In this document: positions 1 to 8,163 of the stretch, piece after piece
Position numbering within the stretch: the stretch's first letter is position 1
Layout: each line of letters opens with the position of its first letter
NCBI RefSeq assembly: GCF_003664255.1
Contig: NZ_RCCV01000001.1
Location: 2,294,001-2,358,000, forward strand
Origin: Micromonospora sp. M71_S20
GTDB lineage: Bacteria > Actinomycetota > Actinomycetes > Mycobacteriales > Micromonosporaceae
Reading direction: 5' to 3'
Length of the DNA: 64,000 nucleotides
Notes under the pieces: model-generated
What the model was told of the DNA's origin: nothing
What the model saw: the letters and a program-made list of their open reading frames with translations, nothing else
Databases searched by the model: none
Made by a program: the position numbers and the translations under genes

Positions 1-321
1 CTCGACGTTGAGCGCCGTCCGGATGCCGTTGAGCGACAGGCCCAGCTCGACCAGGGTGATGGCGACGGCGGGACGCATCCCGACCACGACCGTCTCCGCG
101 TCGAGCACCTTGGAGATCGACGCGATGGTCGACAGCATCCGCCCGACAAAGGAGTCGACGATGTCCAGGGCGGTGATGTCGATGATCACGCCGTGACAGC
201 CGGTGGCGACGATCCGCTCCGCGAGGTCCTCCTGGAGCTGGACGGCCGTCTGGTCGGACATGTCGACCTGGATGGAGACCAGCAGGATGTCGCCGATCTT
301 GAGGATCGGCACCCGCTCCAT
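1..321 (-). CDS. rsbS: RsbS-like STAS-domain stressosome protein (3' end cut by window)
   Basis: 107 codons are visible before the window edge, with no stop yet. The protein is a single STAS domain: a beta strand reading PILKIGDILLVSIQVDM, then DITALDIVDSF and a GMRPAVAITLVELG segment. These match RsbS, the small scaffold of the stressosome. In the family, RsbS is phosphorylated on a Ser in the loop that here reads DIVDSF, which releases the RsbT kinase. The ATG overlaps the stop of the upstream RsbR-like gene as TGATG, so the two are translationally coupled. An rsbT gene would be expected just beyond the edge but cannot be seen. Confidence 0.85.
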   Translation of the reverse strand, partial: MERVPILKIGDILLVSIQVDMSDQTAVQLQEDLAERIVATGCHGVIIDITALDIVDSFVGRMLSTIASISKVLDAETVVVGMRPAVAITLVELGLSLNGIRTALNVE

Positions 322-1178
322 CAGGCCTCCCGGCGCTGGCGGCGGCCGGTCTCGACCCCGGTGAGCCGGAGCACGTGCCGCAGCGCGTCGGCGAGGCTGG
401 CCTTGGTGGCGATGTCGCCGAACTCGATGCCCAGGGCCACGATGGTCTGCGCGATCTGCGGCCGGATGCCGGAGATGATGCAGTCGGCGCCCATCAACCG
501 GGCGGCCACCACGGTCTTGAGGATGTGCTGGGCGACCTGGGTGTCCACCGCCGGTACGCCGGTGATGTCGATGATCGCGTAGGGCGAGCCGGTGTCGACC
601 AGGGTCTGGAGCAGCCGCTCCATCACCACCTGGGCCCGGGCCGAGTCGAGGGTGCCGACCAGCGGCACGGCGACCACGCCCTCCCAGAGCTTCACCACCG
701 GGGTGGACAGCTCCAGCAGCTGCTCCGCCTGGTCGGCGATGAGGCTCTCGCGGGTGCGTACGAAGCTCTCGAAGGTGAACAGGCCCATCTGGTCGATCAG
801 GCCGGAGAAGGCGACGTAGTCGCGGAGCGCGTCGGGGCCGCCCTCGGCCTCCACCAGCTCCAGCAGCACCTCCTTGAGCGAGAACACGCTGACCGCGGTC
901 TCGGAGGCGGAGAAGCCCTGCCGGGCGCGTCCCCGGGACAGCTCCGACAGCACGGCGCGCAGCTCGGTGGCCTGCTCGGAGTCGAGGTCGACGGCTCCCT
1001 GCTCACTTGCCGTGATCATGCTAGAATGCAGCTCCTGCATCTGCCGGCGCAGTTCGCCCTGACTGAGTCGCCCGCGCAGCGACCCGGCGGCGATCTCCGT
1101 CCAGCGCTGCATGATCCGCTCGGCGTGACCGGTCAGCAGACCGGCCAGCCGGCTGCTTTCCTCGGCGCTCAACGCCAT
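321..1178 (-). CDS. RsbR-family stressosome co-antagonist (RsbRD-type N-terminus plus STAS)
   Basis: 285 residues. The first roughly 150 are a helical sensor of the RsbRD N-terminal type, unlike the globin fold of Bacillus RsbRA. The C-terminal half is a STAS domain with DITGVPAVDT followed about 30 residues later by GIRPQIAQT; the two Thr positions correspond to the RsbT phosphorylation sites of RsbR proteins. The start was chosen at 1178 because an AGGGGG ribosome site lies just upstream; extension to 1640 would cross the divergent gene. It overlaps rsbS by one base. Expected role is sensing stress and holding RsbT in the stressosome; the signal is unknown. Confidence 0.85.
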   Translation of the reverse strand: MALSAEESSRLAGLLTGHAERIMQRWTEIAAGSLRGRLSQGELRRQMQELHSSMITASEQGAVDLDSEQATELRAVLSELSRGRARQGFSASETAVSVFSLKEVLLELVEAEGGPDALRDYVAFSGLIDQMGLFTFESFVRTRESLIADQAEQLLELSTPVVKLWEGVVAVPLVGTLDSARAQVVMERLLQTLVDTGSPYAIIDITGVPAVDTQVAQHILKTVVAARLMGADCIISGIRPQIAQTIVALGIEFGDIATKASLADALRHVLRLTGVETGRRQRREA

Positions 1179-1340
1179 GGTGAACCCCCTTCGACCTCGA
1201 CGGCGGACTCTATCACCGGAGGCCGGAGCGCTACTTGTCGCAGGGCAAACGAATGAGGACGGCCACCGGATACCGCCTCCCGTTCTGCATACCACCCCGA
1301 TCGTGGGATACCGTTTCCCCGATAACAGGAGGTCTGGCGA

Positions 1341-1697
1341 ATGTCCTTGACGGTGCACACGGAACAGCGCGGCGACGTGGTCGTCGTATCGGTCGCGGGC
1401 GAGCTGGACATGGCGACCGCACCGCAGTTGCAGGACCAGATCACCGACCTGCTCGACAAGGGCCGCAGCCGGCTCGTCTTCGACCTGGCGAACGTCTCGT
1501 TCTGCGACTCCACGGGGCTGTCGGTGTTCGTCCGGGCCAAGAACAGCTGCGACGAGGCGGGCGGCGTGGTACGGCTGGCCGCACCGCAGCGGGGCGTGCT
1601 GCGCATCCTCGAGGTGAGCGGTCTCGTCGAGGTGCTGCACACCTATCCGACGGTCGACCAGGCCGTGGCCGGCGACCCCACGCCGGCCTCCTCCTGA
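1341..1697 (+). CDS. Anti-anti-sigma factor (SpoIIAA/RsbV-like STAS protein)
   Basis: 118 residues forming one STAS domain: TEQRGDVVVVSVAGELDMATA at the N-terminus and the signature FCDSTGLSVFV near residue 55, where the Ser is the residue phosphorylated by anti-sigma kinases. Unphosphorylated, such proteins bind an anti-sigma factor and free a sigma factor. AGGAGG at 1327-1332, eight bases ahead, fixes the ATG. It is divergent from the stressosome genes, which suggests one stress-signalling locus; the partner kinase and sigma factor are not in the window. Confidence 0.9.
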   Translation: MSLTVHTEQRGDVVVVSVAGELDMATAPQLQDQITDLLDKGRSRLVFDLANVSFCDSTGLSVFVRAKNSCDEAGGVVRLAAPQRGVLRILEVSGLVEVLHTYPTVDQAVAGDPTPASS

Positions 1698-1706
1698 CGG
1701 TCCCCC

Positions 1707-3008
1707 TCACGCCTCGTCCTCGATGTGTCGGGGACGGGCGATCACCATGCCCGCGCCGGTCTGCACAGCGAGTGCCGCCAGCAGGAACCCGATCGGGACG
1801 GTCCAGCCGCCGGTCGTCCCGTAGAGGATGCCCACCAGCAGCGGCCCCAGCGCCGCGATGAGGTAGCCGACGCTCTGGCTGAAGGCGGAGAGCGCCACCG
1901 TTCCCTCGGTGGTCCGCGCGCGCAGCCCGATGGTGGCCAGGATCATCGGGAAGGCGCTCTGCCCGATGGCGAGCAGCACCACCCAGAGCAGCGCACCGTC
2001 GTGCGGCGCGACGGCCATCCCGACGTAGGCGAGGGCCATCGCGGCGGAGAGCGTCAGCACCAGCGGGTGCAGGGTGCGCAGCCGCCCGGCCAGGGTCGGC
2101 ATCAGCAGGGCGATCGGCACGCCCAGCGCCGTCACCCCGGCGAGCAGCAGGCCGGCGTCCTGCGGCCGGTAGCCGGCGTCGCGGAAGAGCTGGGCCAGCC
2201 AGCCCATGATCGCGTAGGCGCCCAGCGACTGCGTCCCGAAGTAGACCGCCATCGCCCAGCCGAGCCGGGTCCGCCCGGGCCGGATGCGGCGGGGACGGGG
2301 CGCCACCGCCGCCGAGGTCGCCGCCCGTCGGGCCGCGCGCGCCCGCAGCGCCAGCGGCACCCACGGGAGTACGGCCACCAGGGCCAGCCCGGCCCACACG
2401 GCGAGCCCGGCCCGCCAGGTGCCGAAGAGGTGCGCGACCGGCACCGCCGCCGCGGCGGCCACCGTCGCGCCCACCGTCAACGTCATCGAGTACGCCCCGG
2501 TGACCAGCCCGATGCGGTGCGGGAAGTACTGCTTGACCAGCAGCGGGAGCAGGACGTTCGCCACCGCGATCCCGGCCAGCGCGAGGGCGCTGCCGGCGAT
2601 GAAGACCAGCGCGGAGTCCGTACCGACCCGGACGAGCTGCCCGGCGGCGAGGATCAGCATCGCCACCACCAGCACCCGGGCCGGGGAGTTCCGGCGGACC
2701 AGCCGGGGCGTGAGTGACCCGAAGACGGCGAAGGCCACCGCGGGCAGGGTGGTCACGACCCCGGCCAGCGCACCGGAGAGGGCCAGGCCGCCGCGTACCT
2801 CGTCGAGCAGGGCGCCGAGGCTGGTGATCGCGGCCCGCAGGTTGAGCGCCACGAGCAGCATGCCGACGAGTACGAGCAGGCCACCGGCGACCGGGCCGGC
2901 CGGCGCGGCGGCGCGGGACGACCGGAGGTCGTCACCCGACGTACCCGGCGAGGCGCCGGCGTCGACGTCGACGCGTGCGGCCGGGGCGGCGGTGGTTGGC
3001 GGGGTCAT
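1707..3008 (-). CDS. MFS transporter, CynX/NimT-like
   Basis: 433 residues with about 12 hydrophobic segments. NLRAAITSLGALLDEV in the first helix is typical of the CynX/NimT (cyanate/nitroimidazole) branch of the major facilitator superfamily, whose members export or import small anions and drugs. A roughly 45-residue Ala/Pro-rich cytoplasmic extension precedes helix 1. The ATG at 3008 is preceded by a TAGGTT element (3021-3016 on the minus strand) only seven bases away, so the mRNA may be leaderless. It is divergent from the GntR regulator at 3059, its likely controller. The substrate cannot be told. Confidence 0.85.
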   Translation of the reverse strand: MTPPTTAAPAARVDVDAGASPGTSGDDLRSSRAAAPAGPVAGGLLVLVGMLLVALNLRAAITSLGALLDEVRGGLALSGALAGVVTTLPAVAFAVFGSLTPRLVRRNSPARVLVVAMLILAAGQLVRVGTDSALVFIAGSALALAGIAVANVLLPLLVKQYFPHRIGLVTGAYSMTLTVGATVAAAAAVPVAHLFGTWRAGLAVWAGLALVAVLPWVPLALRARAARRAATSAAVAPRPRRIRPGRTRLGWAMAVYFGTQSLGAYAIMGWLAQLFRDAGYRPQDAGLLLAGVTALGVPIALLMPTLAGRLRTLHPLVLTLSAAMALAYVGMAVAPHDGALLWVVLLAIGQSAFPMILATIGLRARTTEGTVALSAFSQSVGYLIAALGPLLVGILYGTTGGWTVPIGFLLAALAVQTGAGMVIARPRHIEDEA

Positions 3009-3024
3009 GCGTCCGAACCTACAA

Positions 3025-3035
3025 TCATGGGATGA
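3025..3035. promoter_or_regulatory. Candidate GntR operator between MFS and GntR genes
   Basis: TCAT-GGG-ATGA is a small dyad in the 50-bp divergent intergenic space. It lies just upstream of the -10-like TAGGTT of the MFS gene, where bound regulator would block transcription. The arms are only 4 bp, so this is weak. Confidence 0.35.
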
Positions 3036-3058
3036 ATTTCGGGCAGGTGTTGTAACCA

Positions 3059-3742
3059 GTGCCACCGTCGGTTGATTCCGCCACCGCGCCACCGCGGGGA
3101 CACCGGGTGCGGCAGACCATCGCCCAGCTCAGGGAGCGGATCCTCGGCGGCGAGTGGCCGGTCGGCGGGCGGATCCCCACCGAGCCGCAGCTCGTCGCGG
3201 CGCTCGGCGTGGGCCGCAACACGGTCCGCGAGGCGGTGCGGGCGCTGGTGCACGCCGGGGTGCTGGAGTGCCGGCAGGGCTCCGGGACGTACGTGGTGTC
3301 GACCGACGAGCTGGCCCCGGTGGTGGCCCGCCGGCTCACCGCCGACCGGATGGTCGAGGTGGTCGAGGTGCGCCGCGCCTTCGAGGTGGAGGCCGCCCGG
3401 CTCGCCGCGCTACGGCGTACGACCGAGGACCTGGCGGCCCTGGACGGCGCGCTCGCCGCCCGCGAGGCGGCCTGGGGCGGCGGCCGGGTCGACGAGTTCG
3501 TGGAGGCCGACGCGGCGCTGCACACCGCCGTGGTCGCGGCGGCGCACAACGGCATGCTCGCCGAGCTGTACGCCTCGGTCGGCACCGCGCTGCGCAGCAC
3601 GGTCGCCCAGTCGATGGGCGACGCGCTGGAGCCGGAGCGCTACGTCGACCACTCCCGGCTGGTCGAGGCGATCCGGGCCGGCGACCCGGACCGCGCGGCG
3701 ATCGAGGCCGGCGCTTTTCTGGAGCCCACGCCCGGGGCATAG
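3059..3742 (+). CDS. GntR-family regulator, FadR subfamily
   Basis: 227 residues. The N-terminal winged helix (about 15-85) has IPTEPQLVAALGVGRNTVREAVRAL and the wing GSGTYVV. The C-terminal half is an FCD-type ligand domain with Asp/His positions (DAALHTAVVAAAHN and DHSRLVEAIRAGD) that normally bind a metal and a carboxylate ligand. It starts at a GTG directly opposite the MFS gene and ends shortly before mscL. It probably represses the divergent transporter; the ligand is unknown. Confidence 0.9.
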   Translation: MPPSVDSATAPPRGHRVRQTIAQLRERILGGEWPVGGRIPTEPQLVAALGVGRNTVREAVRALVHAGVLECRQGSGTYVVSTDELAPVVARRLTADRMVEVVEVRRAFEVEAARLAALRRTTEDLAALDGALAAREAAWGGGRVDEFVEADAALHTAVVAAAHNGMLAELYASVGTALRSTVAQSMGDALEPERYVDHSRLVEAIRAGDPDRAAIEAGAFLEPTPGA

Positions 3743-3781
3743 GTTGTGCCGGACGGAAGACCGGACACCTCGGGAGTACGG

Positions 3782-4255
3782 ATGCTCAAGGGCTTCAAAG
3801 ACTTCATCATGCGCGGAAACGTCGTCGACCTGGCGGTCGGTGTCGTCATCGGCGCCGCGTTCACGGGCGTGGTCACCCAGCTCACCAAGTCGTTCCTGGA
3901 ACCGCTGGTCCGGGTGCTCATCGCGCTGCTCACCGGCAGCAAGAACGGCCTCACCGGCTCCACACCGACGTTCCGCGAGATCCCGTTCGACTGGGTGGCC
4001 TTCGTCAACGCGCTGATCACCTTCCTGCTCACCGCGGCGGCGCTCTACTTCCTCGTGGTGTTCCCGATGAACAAGCTGGCCGAGCGACGCAAGCGGGGCG
4101 AGGAGCCGCCGCCGAAGGCGCCGAGCGAGGAGGTCCGGCTGCTCACCGAGATCCGCGACGCCCTGGTCGCCGCCGGCCACACCACCCCCGGACAGCGGCG
4201 CGGCGCGCTCGACGAGGTGCTGGGCCGCCGGGAGGAACCGCCCACTCCGCGCTGA
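3782..4255 (+). CDS. mscL: Large-conductance mechanosensitive channel MscL
   Basis: 157 residues. MLKGFKDFIMRGNVVDLAVG is the classical N-terminal helix and first transmembrane segment; the second is LITFLLTAAALYFLVVFPMNKL, followed by the charged C-terminal helix EEVRLLTEIRDAL. It forms a pentameric channel in the membrane that opens under hypo-osmotic tension. The start at 3782 (GGGAG at 3772-3776) removes 12 residues that an upstream in-frame start would add and that no MscL carries. The loop between the helices has an insert (SKNGLTGSTPTFREIP), common in actinobacteria. Confidence 0.97.
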   Translation: MLKGFKDFIMRGNVVDLAVGVVIGAAFTGVVTQLTKSFLEPLVRVLIALLTGSKNGLTGSTPTFREIPFDWVAFVNALITFLLTAAALYFLVVFPMNKLAERRKRGEEPPPKAPSEEVRLLTEIRDALVAAGHTTPGQRRGALDEVLGRREEPPTPR

Positions 4256-4273
4256 ACCCGGCGCACGCACACC

Positions 4274-4300
4274 GGCCCCTGCGGGATTCCCGCAGGGGCC
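4274..4300 (+). terminator. Intrinsic terminator of mscL
   Basis: A perfect 12-bp stem (GGCCCCTGCGGG with its complement) closes a 3-base loop 18 bases after the mscL stop and is followed by a short T run (TTTT at 4306-4309). Confidence 0.85.
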
Positions 4301-4337
4301 GCACATTTTCGTACGCCTGTTCGATAGAGTCCCCGCC

Positions 4338-4586
4338 ATGGAGCAGCGGAAGCACTGGTGGAACGGGAAATGGGGCCGGCTGGCCCGGCGCGACGTCTTC
4401 CTCCGGGTGGACGCCGACCGGTGGCACGTCGAGCAGCGCGCCGGCGGCTCCGAGGGCGTCTCCCGGTTCTACGAGTACGACACCGCCGAGGACGCCGAGG
4501 AGACGGTCCGGGCACTGCTCCAGGGCACCGACACGTGGCGCGAGCTCTCCCCCCGCCCGCCGAGCGCCTGGTCCCCGGAGGCGTGA
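4338..4586 (+). CDS. Small conserved hypothetical protein
   Basis: 82 residues, basic and Trp-rich at the N-terminus (EQRKHWWNGKWGRLARRDVF), then acidic (YDTAEDAEETVRALLQG). No signal peptide or membrane segment. The alternating polar pattern resembles small actinobacterial proteins with no assigned function. It lies between the mscL terminator and a large inverted repeat, so it is probably transcribed alone. The coding call rests on coherent composition and an isolated reading frame; no function is proposed. Confidence 0.65.
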   Translation: MEQRKHWWNGKWGRLARRDVFLRVDADRWHVEQRAGGSEGVSRFYEYDTAEDAEETVRALLQGTDTWRELSPRPPSAWSPEA

Positions 4587-4600
4587 CCGGTACGCCACCA

Positions 4601-4653
4601 CGAGATCTTGGACAGTTGCCGTTCGGCCCGAGCGGCAACTGTCCAAGATCTCG
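4601..4653. repeat. Perfect 21-bp inverted repeat (CGAGATCTTGGACAG type)
   Basis: Left arm 4601-4621 and right arm 4633-4653 are exact reverse complements around an 11-base GC-rich loop. Each arm reads CGAGATCTTGGACAGTTGCC plus one G. It sits 15 bases after a stop codon. It can act as a terminator but is far longer and more AT-rich than the other terminators here, suggesting a dispersed palindromic element. Confidence 0.85.
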
Positions 4654-4694
4654 ACGATGGTTTAGCCGGAGCGGGGGCCGGGAACCGCGCCAGG

Positions 4695-5069
4695 ATGGAG
4701 CAGCAGGGCACCGAGCGACAGGCGACAGTTTCCCGGATCACCACGGGCATGCGGGTGGTCGACGTCGACGGCACCGAGGTCGGCACCGTCGACCTGGTCC
4801 AGCGGGGCGACCCGAACGCGGTGACCGTGCAGGCGCCGACCGCCGACCCGGGCAGCAGCCTGGACGAGCTGATCGAGTCGACGGCCGTCGAGGAGCCGGA
4901 CGTGCCGGCCGACCTGGCGGCCCGACTGCTGCACAGCGGCTACCTGAAGGTCTCCACCGACCTGGTCCGCACCGGCGCGGTCTACGTGCTCGCCGAGCAG
5001 ATCGCCGCCGTCACCGACGACCAGGTCCGCCTCGACGTCCCGGCCCGCCACCTGCCCCCCGAGGAGTAG
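4695..5069 (+). CDS. PRC-barrel-like DUF2171 protein
   Basis: 124 residues. The N-terminus ITTGMRVVDVDGTEVGTVDLV is the DUF2171/PRC-barrel signature, a small beta barrel found in stress-related bacterial proteins; a second strand-rich part (HSGYLKVSTDLVRTGAVYVLAEQIAAV) completes it. The ATG at 4695 was preferred because an upstream in-frame start would lie inside the inverted repeat. The last 59 bases overlap the benE-like gene in antisense. Likely cytoplasmic; function unknown. Confidence 0.8.
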   Translation: MEQQGTERQATVSRITTGMRVVDVDGTEVGTVDLVQRGDPNAVTVQAPTADPGSSLDELIESTAVEEPDVPADLAARLLHSGYLKVSTDLVRTGAVYVLAEQIAAVTDDQVRLDVPARHLPPEE

Positions 5070-6399
5070 GCGCCGCCCCGCCGCCACCCGGCGACGAGGC
5101 GACCGCGACGGAATCCGGTCCGGTCGAAGCCGGAGCGGCCGCAGCAGGCCCGGTCGCAGCAGGCCCGGCCACACCCGGTTCGGCCGCATCCGGCCCCGGC
5201 GATGCGGTCGCGGGTCCGGGCGCCGGCTCCGGCGCGGCCGGCCCGCCGGAGCGGTGGCGGAAGAGCAGGAGCATCACCCCGCCCGCGACCAGGCCCCAGA
5301 ACGCCCCGCCCACGCCGACCAGGGTCACCCCGGAGGCGGTGACCACGAAGGTGACCACCGCGGCCTCCCGGGCCGCCGGCTCCGCCAGCGCCGAGGTGAG
5401 CGCGGTGGCCAGCGCGCCGAGCAGCGCCAGCCCGGCGACCGCCTCGATCAGCACCGGCGGGGCGAGCGCGACCAGCGCGGTGGCCGCCCCGGCGCCCAGC
5501 CCCAGCAGGGCCAGCCCGATCCCGGCGGTGACCGACGCGATCCAGCGACGGTCCGGGTCCGGGTGGGCGTCCGGGCCGGCGGCCAGCGCGGCGGTGATCG
5601 CGGCGAGGTTGACCGCGTGCCCGCCGGCGGGCGCCGCGACCACGGTGGTCAGCCCCGTGGCGCGCAGCGCGGCGCCGAAGGGCGGCCGGTAGCCGTAGCC
5701 GACCAGCACCGCCATCCCCGGCACGTTCTGCGCGGCCATGGTGACCAGGAAGAGCGGCAACGCGAGGCCGACCATCGCGGAGAGGCTCCAGGCCGGCGCG
5801 GTCAGCTCGACGGCGGGCAGCAGCCGCGCGCCGCCGAGCCCGGAGACCGGCGTGGTCAGCGCGATCGCCGCCACCGCGACGACCAGCGCGCCCGGCACCG
5901 CCCACCGGCGGGCGAACCGGTGCAGCAGCAGCCAGGCCAGCACCACGGGGACGGCCAGCCGGGGCACCTCGACCAGCGCGCGGACGGGGGCGGTGCAGAG
6001 CGGCAGCAGGACGCCCGCGAGCATCGCGCCCGCGACCGGCCGGGGGATCGCCGCGACGGCCCGCCCGAGCGCGGGGAACAGCCCGGCGGCCACGATCAGC
6101 CCACCCGAGACGAGGAACGCCCCGACGGCGACGGGCCAACCGCCGGGCGCCGCACCGGTGGCGACCAGCAGCGCCGCGCCCGGGGTGGACCAGGCGACGC
6201 TCATCGGGATCCGGTGCCGCAGGCCCAGCCAGACGGCGGAGATCCCGGAGGCCACGCACACCGCCAGCAGCCCGGACGCGGCCTGGGCGTCGGAGGCGCC
6301 GACGGCCCGCAGGCCGGCCAGCACCACCGTGAACGAACTGGCGAAGCCGACCAGCGCGGTCACCACGCCGGCCAGCACCGGTTGCGACAGTCCCGCCAT
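5011..6399 (-). CDS. benE: BenE-family permease (benzoate/H+ symporter-like)
   Basis: 462 residues with about 12 transmembrane segments and no large loops. VGFASSFTVVLAGLRAVGAS, WSTPGAALL and NVPGMAVLVGYGYRPP are BenE hallmarks. After the last helix (about residue 390) comes a 70-residue Ala/Pro/Gly tail of uncertain value. GGGGGAGG precedes the ATG at 6399. Its 3' end overlaps the DUF2171 gene. It is divergent from the XRE-cupin regulator with a palindrome between, a pairing often seen for BenE genes. Benzoate as substrate is the family assignment; no catabolic genes are nearby. Confidence 0.88.
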   Translation of the reverse strand: MAGLSQPVLAGVVTALVGFASSFTVVLAGLRAVGASDAQAASGLLAVCVASGISAVWLGLRHRIPMSVAWSTPGAALLVATGAAPGGWPVAVGAFLVSGGLIVAAGLFPALGRAVAAIPRPVAGAMLAGVLLPLCTAPVRALVEVPRLAVPVVLAWLLLHRFARRWAVPGALVVAVAAIALTTPVSGLGGARLLPAVELTAPAWSLSAMVGLALPLFLVTMAAQNVPGMAVLVGYGYRPPFGAALRATGLTTVVAAPAGGHAVNLAAITAALAAGPDAHPDPDRRWIASVTAGIGLALLGLGAGAATALVALAPPVLIEAVAGLALLGALATALTSALAEPAAREAAVVTFVVTASGVTLVGVGGAFWGLVAGGVMLLLFRHRSGGPAAPEPAPGPATASPGPDAAEPGVAGPAATGPAAAAPASTGPDSVAVASSPGGGGAAPTPRGAGGGPGRRGGPGRR

Positions 6400-6415
6400 C
6401 CCGCCTCCCCCGACC

Positions 6416-6431
6416 GTTCCGTTTACGGAAC
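6416..6431. promoter_or_regulatory. Palindromic operator between benE and XRE-cupin gene
   Basis: GTTCCG-TTTA-CGGAAC is a perfect 6+6 dyad with a 4-bp centre. It lies 17 bp upstream of the benE start and 25 bp upstream of the regulator start, the expected place for an autoregulating XRE repressor. Confidence 0.75.
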
Positions 6432-6455
6432 AAGAACCTGTAGCACCATAGCGGG

Positions 6456-7016
6456 GTGCCGCAGACGTCACCAGTCCACCGATCGGCCCCCGATCCGGGC
6501 GCCGAGGCCGTCGGTCGCCGGATACGCGCCCTGCGCGAGGAGCGGAGGATGTCGCTGTCCACCCTCGCCCGGCTCGCCGGGGTGGGAAAGGCGACCCTCT
6601 CCGGCCTGGAGAACGGCACCCGCAACCCGACCCTGGAGACGCTCTACGCGATCACCGCGCAGCTCGGCGTACCGCTGACGGCCGTGCTCTCCGGCCCGGC
6701 CGCCGGGCCGACCGTCCGCGGCGCCGCGGTCAGCGCCATCCTGCTGGAGGTCTTCGAGGACGGCGACGCCACCTACGAGCTGTACCGGATGCTGGTCGCG
6801 CCCGGTCCGGAACAGCTCTCCCCCGCGCACCAGAAGGGGGTCACCGAGCACGTCACCGTCTTCTCGGGCGTGCTGCGCGCCGGCCCGGTCGACGCGCCGC
6901 TTACCGCCGCCGCCGGCGGGCACCTGCGCTGGACGTCGGACGTGCCGCACGTGTACGCCGCCGTCGGCGACGAGGAGGTCGCCGCCAGCCTCCTGCTCCG
7001 CTACCCCCGCCGCTGA
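6456..7016 (+). CDS. XRE-family regulator with cupin sensor domain
   Basis: 186 residues. The helix-turn-helix spans about 20-75 (IRALREERRMSLSTLARLAG then KATLSGLENGTRNPTLETL). The C-terminal part (100-186) is a small cupin-like barrel (GVTEHVTVFSGVLRAGPV, HLRWTSDVPHVYAAVGDEE), a fold that binds a small ligand or metal. It starts at GTG 6456, divergent from the BenE permease, and probably controls it through the dyad at 6416-6431. Confidence 0.9.
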   Translation: MPQTSPVHRSAPDPGAEAVGRRIRALREERRMSLSTLARLAGVGKATLSGLENGTRNPTLETLYAITAQLGVPLTAVLSGPAAGPTVRGAAVSAILLEVFEDGDATYELYRMLVAPGPEQLSPAHQKGVTEHVTVFSGVLRAGPVDAPLTAAAGGHLRWTSDVPHVYAAVGDEEVAASLLLRYPRR

Positions 7017-7062
7017 GCACCCGCCGGCGACGCGGACCGCGCCGGCCCGCTCAGGCGTCGGC

Positions 7063-8100
7063 TCAGCCGTCCACCGGCGTCGGCACCGGCAGCCGCCGCT
7101 GCACCGCCCAGATCGCCGCCTCGGTACGCGACGCCGACCCGGTCTTGCGCAGCAGGTTGGACACGTGCACGGTGACCGTCCGCACCGAGATGCCGAGGGC
7201 CCGCGCCGCCTGCTTGTTGGACATCCCGGCGACCAGGCAGCCCAGCACCTCGATCTCCCGCCCGGTCAGCTCGGCGTCCACCGGATCCGCCGGCCGCCGC
7301 GGCGCCACCCTCGGCGGGCCCGGGGCGGGCGGCGGCCGGAGCAGCGCCTCGGGCCCCCGGCCGGCGTGGGCGGCGAGCAGCTCGGTCAGCGCGTACGGGT
7401 TGCCGCCGGTGCGCTGCCAGACGGCGCGAACCAGCCGGCCGGACGGGCGCGGCTCCGCGTACACCTGGGTCAGCACCTCGGCGACCTCGGCCGGGAGCAA
7501 CGGTCCGAGGTGTTGGCGGACGGCGCCCCGGACGCCGCAGAGCCGGGCCAGGGCGCGGACCGCGAGGTCCGGCGCGACGGCGTCCTCGGCGGGCCGGCTC
7601 GCCACCACCAGCAGCGCCGGCAGGTCGGCGGTGGTCGCCAGCTCGCCGACCAGGTTCAGGCTGGCCGGGTCGAGGGCGTGCAGGTCCTCCACCACCAGTA
7701 CGGCCGGGCCGGCGCCGACCAGCAGCCGGACGACCCGCACCGCGAGCCGGAGCAGGGTGCCCGGCGCGTAGCGCTCGCGCGGCGCGGTCGGCTGCTGGGC
7801 GAGCCAGGCCAGCGCGTCCGGCGGCAGGTCGAGCCGGCTCGTGTCCCGGCCCGTGAGAACGGCGGCCAGCCAGTCGTACGGGGCGGGGCTGTGCACGCGG
7901 GCGGCGCCGGAGAGCACCACCGCCGGCCGGGGGGCGAACGCGTCCAAGGCGGCCGCGACCAGCAGTGACTTGCCCACCCCGGCGGCACCGGTGATCACCG
8001 CGACGGCCGGCGCGGACCGCCGGGAGGTGACCACGGTGGACCACGCGCGGTCGAGCTCGGCCAGCTCACCGGCGCGTCCGACCATGGACACCGGCATCAT
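7063..8100 (-). CDS. Short LuxR-family regulator with AAA ATPase domain
   Basis: 345 residues. An N-terminal P-loop NTPase has Walker A GAAGVGKS (about 38-45) and Walker B VLVVEDLH. A C-terminal LuxR helix-turn-helix (about 280-335) has LTGREIEVLGCLVAGMSN and the recognition segment SVRTVTVHVSNLLRKTGS. LAL-type regulators with this order are usually near 900 residues and contain TPR-like repeats; here the ATPase is joined almost directly to the DNA-binding domain, so this is a minimal version. It is divergent from the PP2C gene; ATP-dependent activation is inferred from the family. Confidence 0.88.
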   Translation of the reverse strand: MMPVSMVGRAGELAELDRAWSTVVTSRRSAPAVAVITGAAGVGKSLLVAAALDAFAPRPAVVLSGAARVHSPAPYDWLAAVLTGRDTSRLDLPPDALAWLAQQPTAPRERYAPGTLLRLAVRVVRLLVGAGPAVLVVEDLHALDPASLNLVGELATTADLPALLVVASRPAEDAVAPDLAVRALARLCGVRGAVRQHLGPLLPAEVAEVLTQVYAEPRPSGRLVRAVWQRTGGNPYALTELLAAHAGRGPEALLRPPPAPGPPRVAPRRPADPVDAELTGREIEVLGCLVAGMSNKQAARALGISVRTVTVHVSNLLRKTGSASRTEAAIWAVQRRLPVPTPVDG

Positions 8101-8163
8101 TCCCCAACCCTACGCAGTAGTGCGTAGAGACGGCGGCAGGGTGTTCTTGGCAAGCTTGACCCC

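Noticed and set aside
193..1256. Long plus-strand frames over the stressosome genes
   Set aside because: They are antisense shadows with skewed Arg/Gly composition; the minus-strand frames carry clear STAS motifs.
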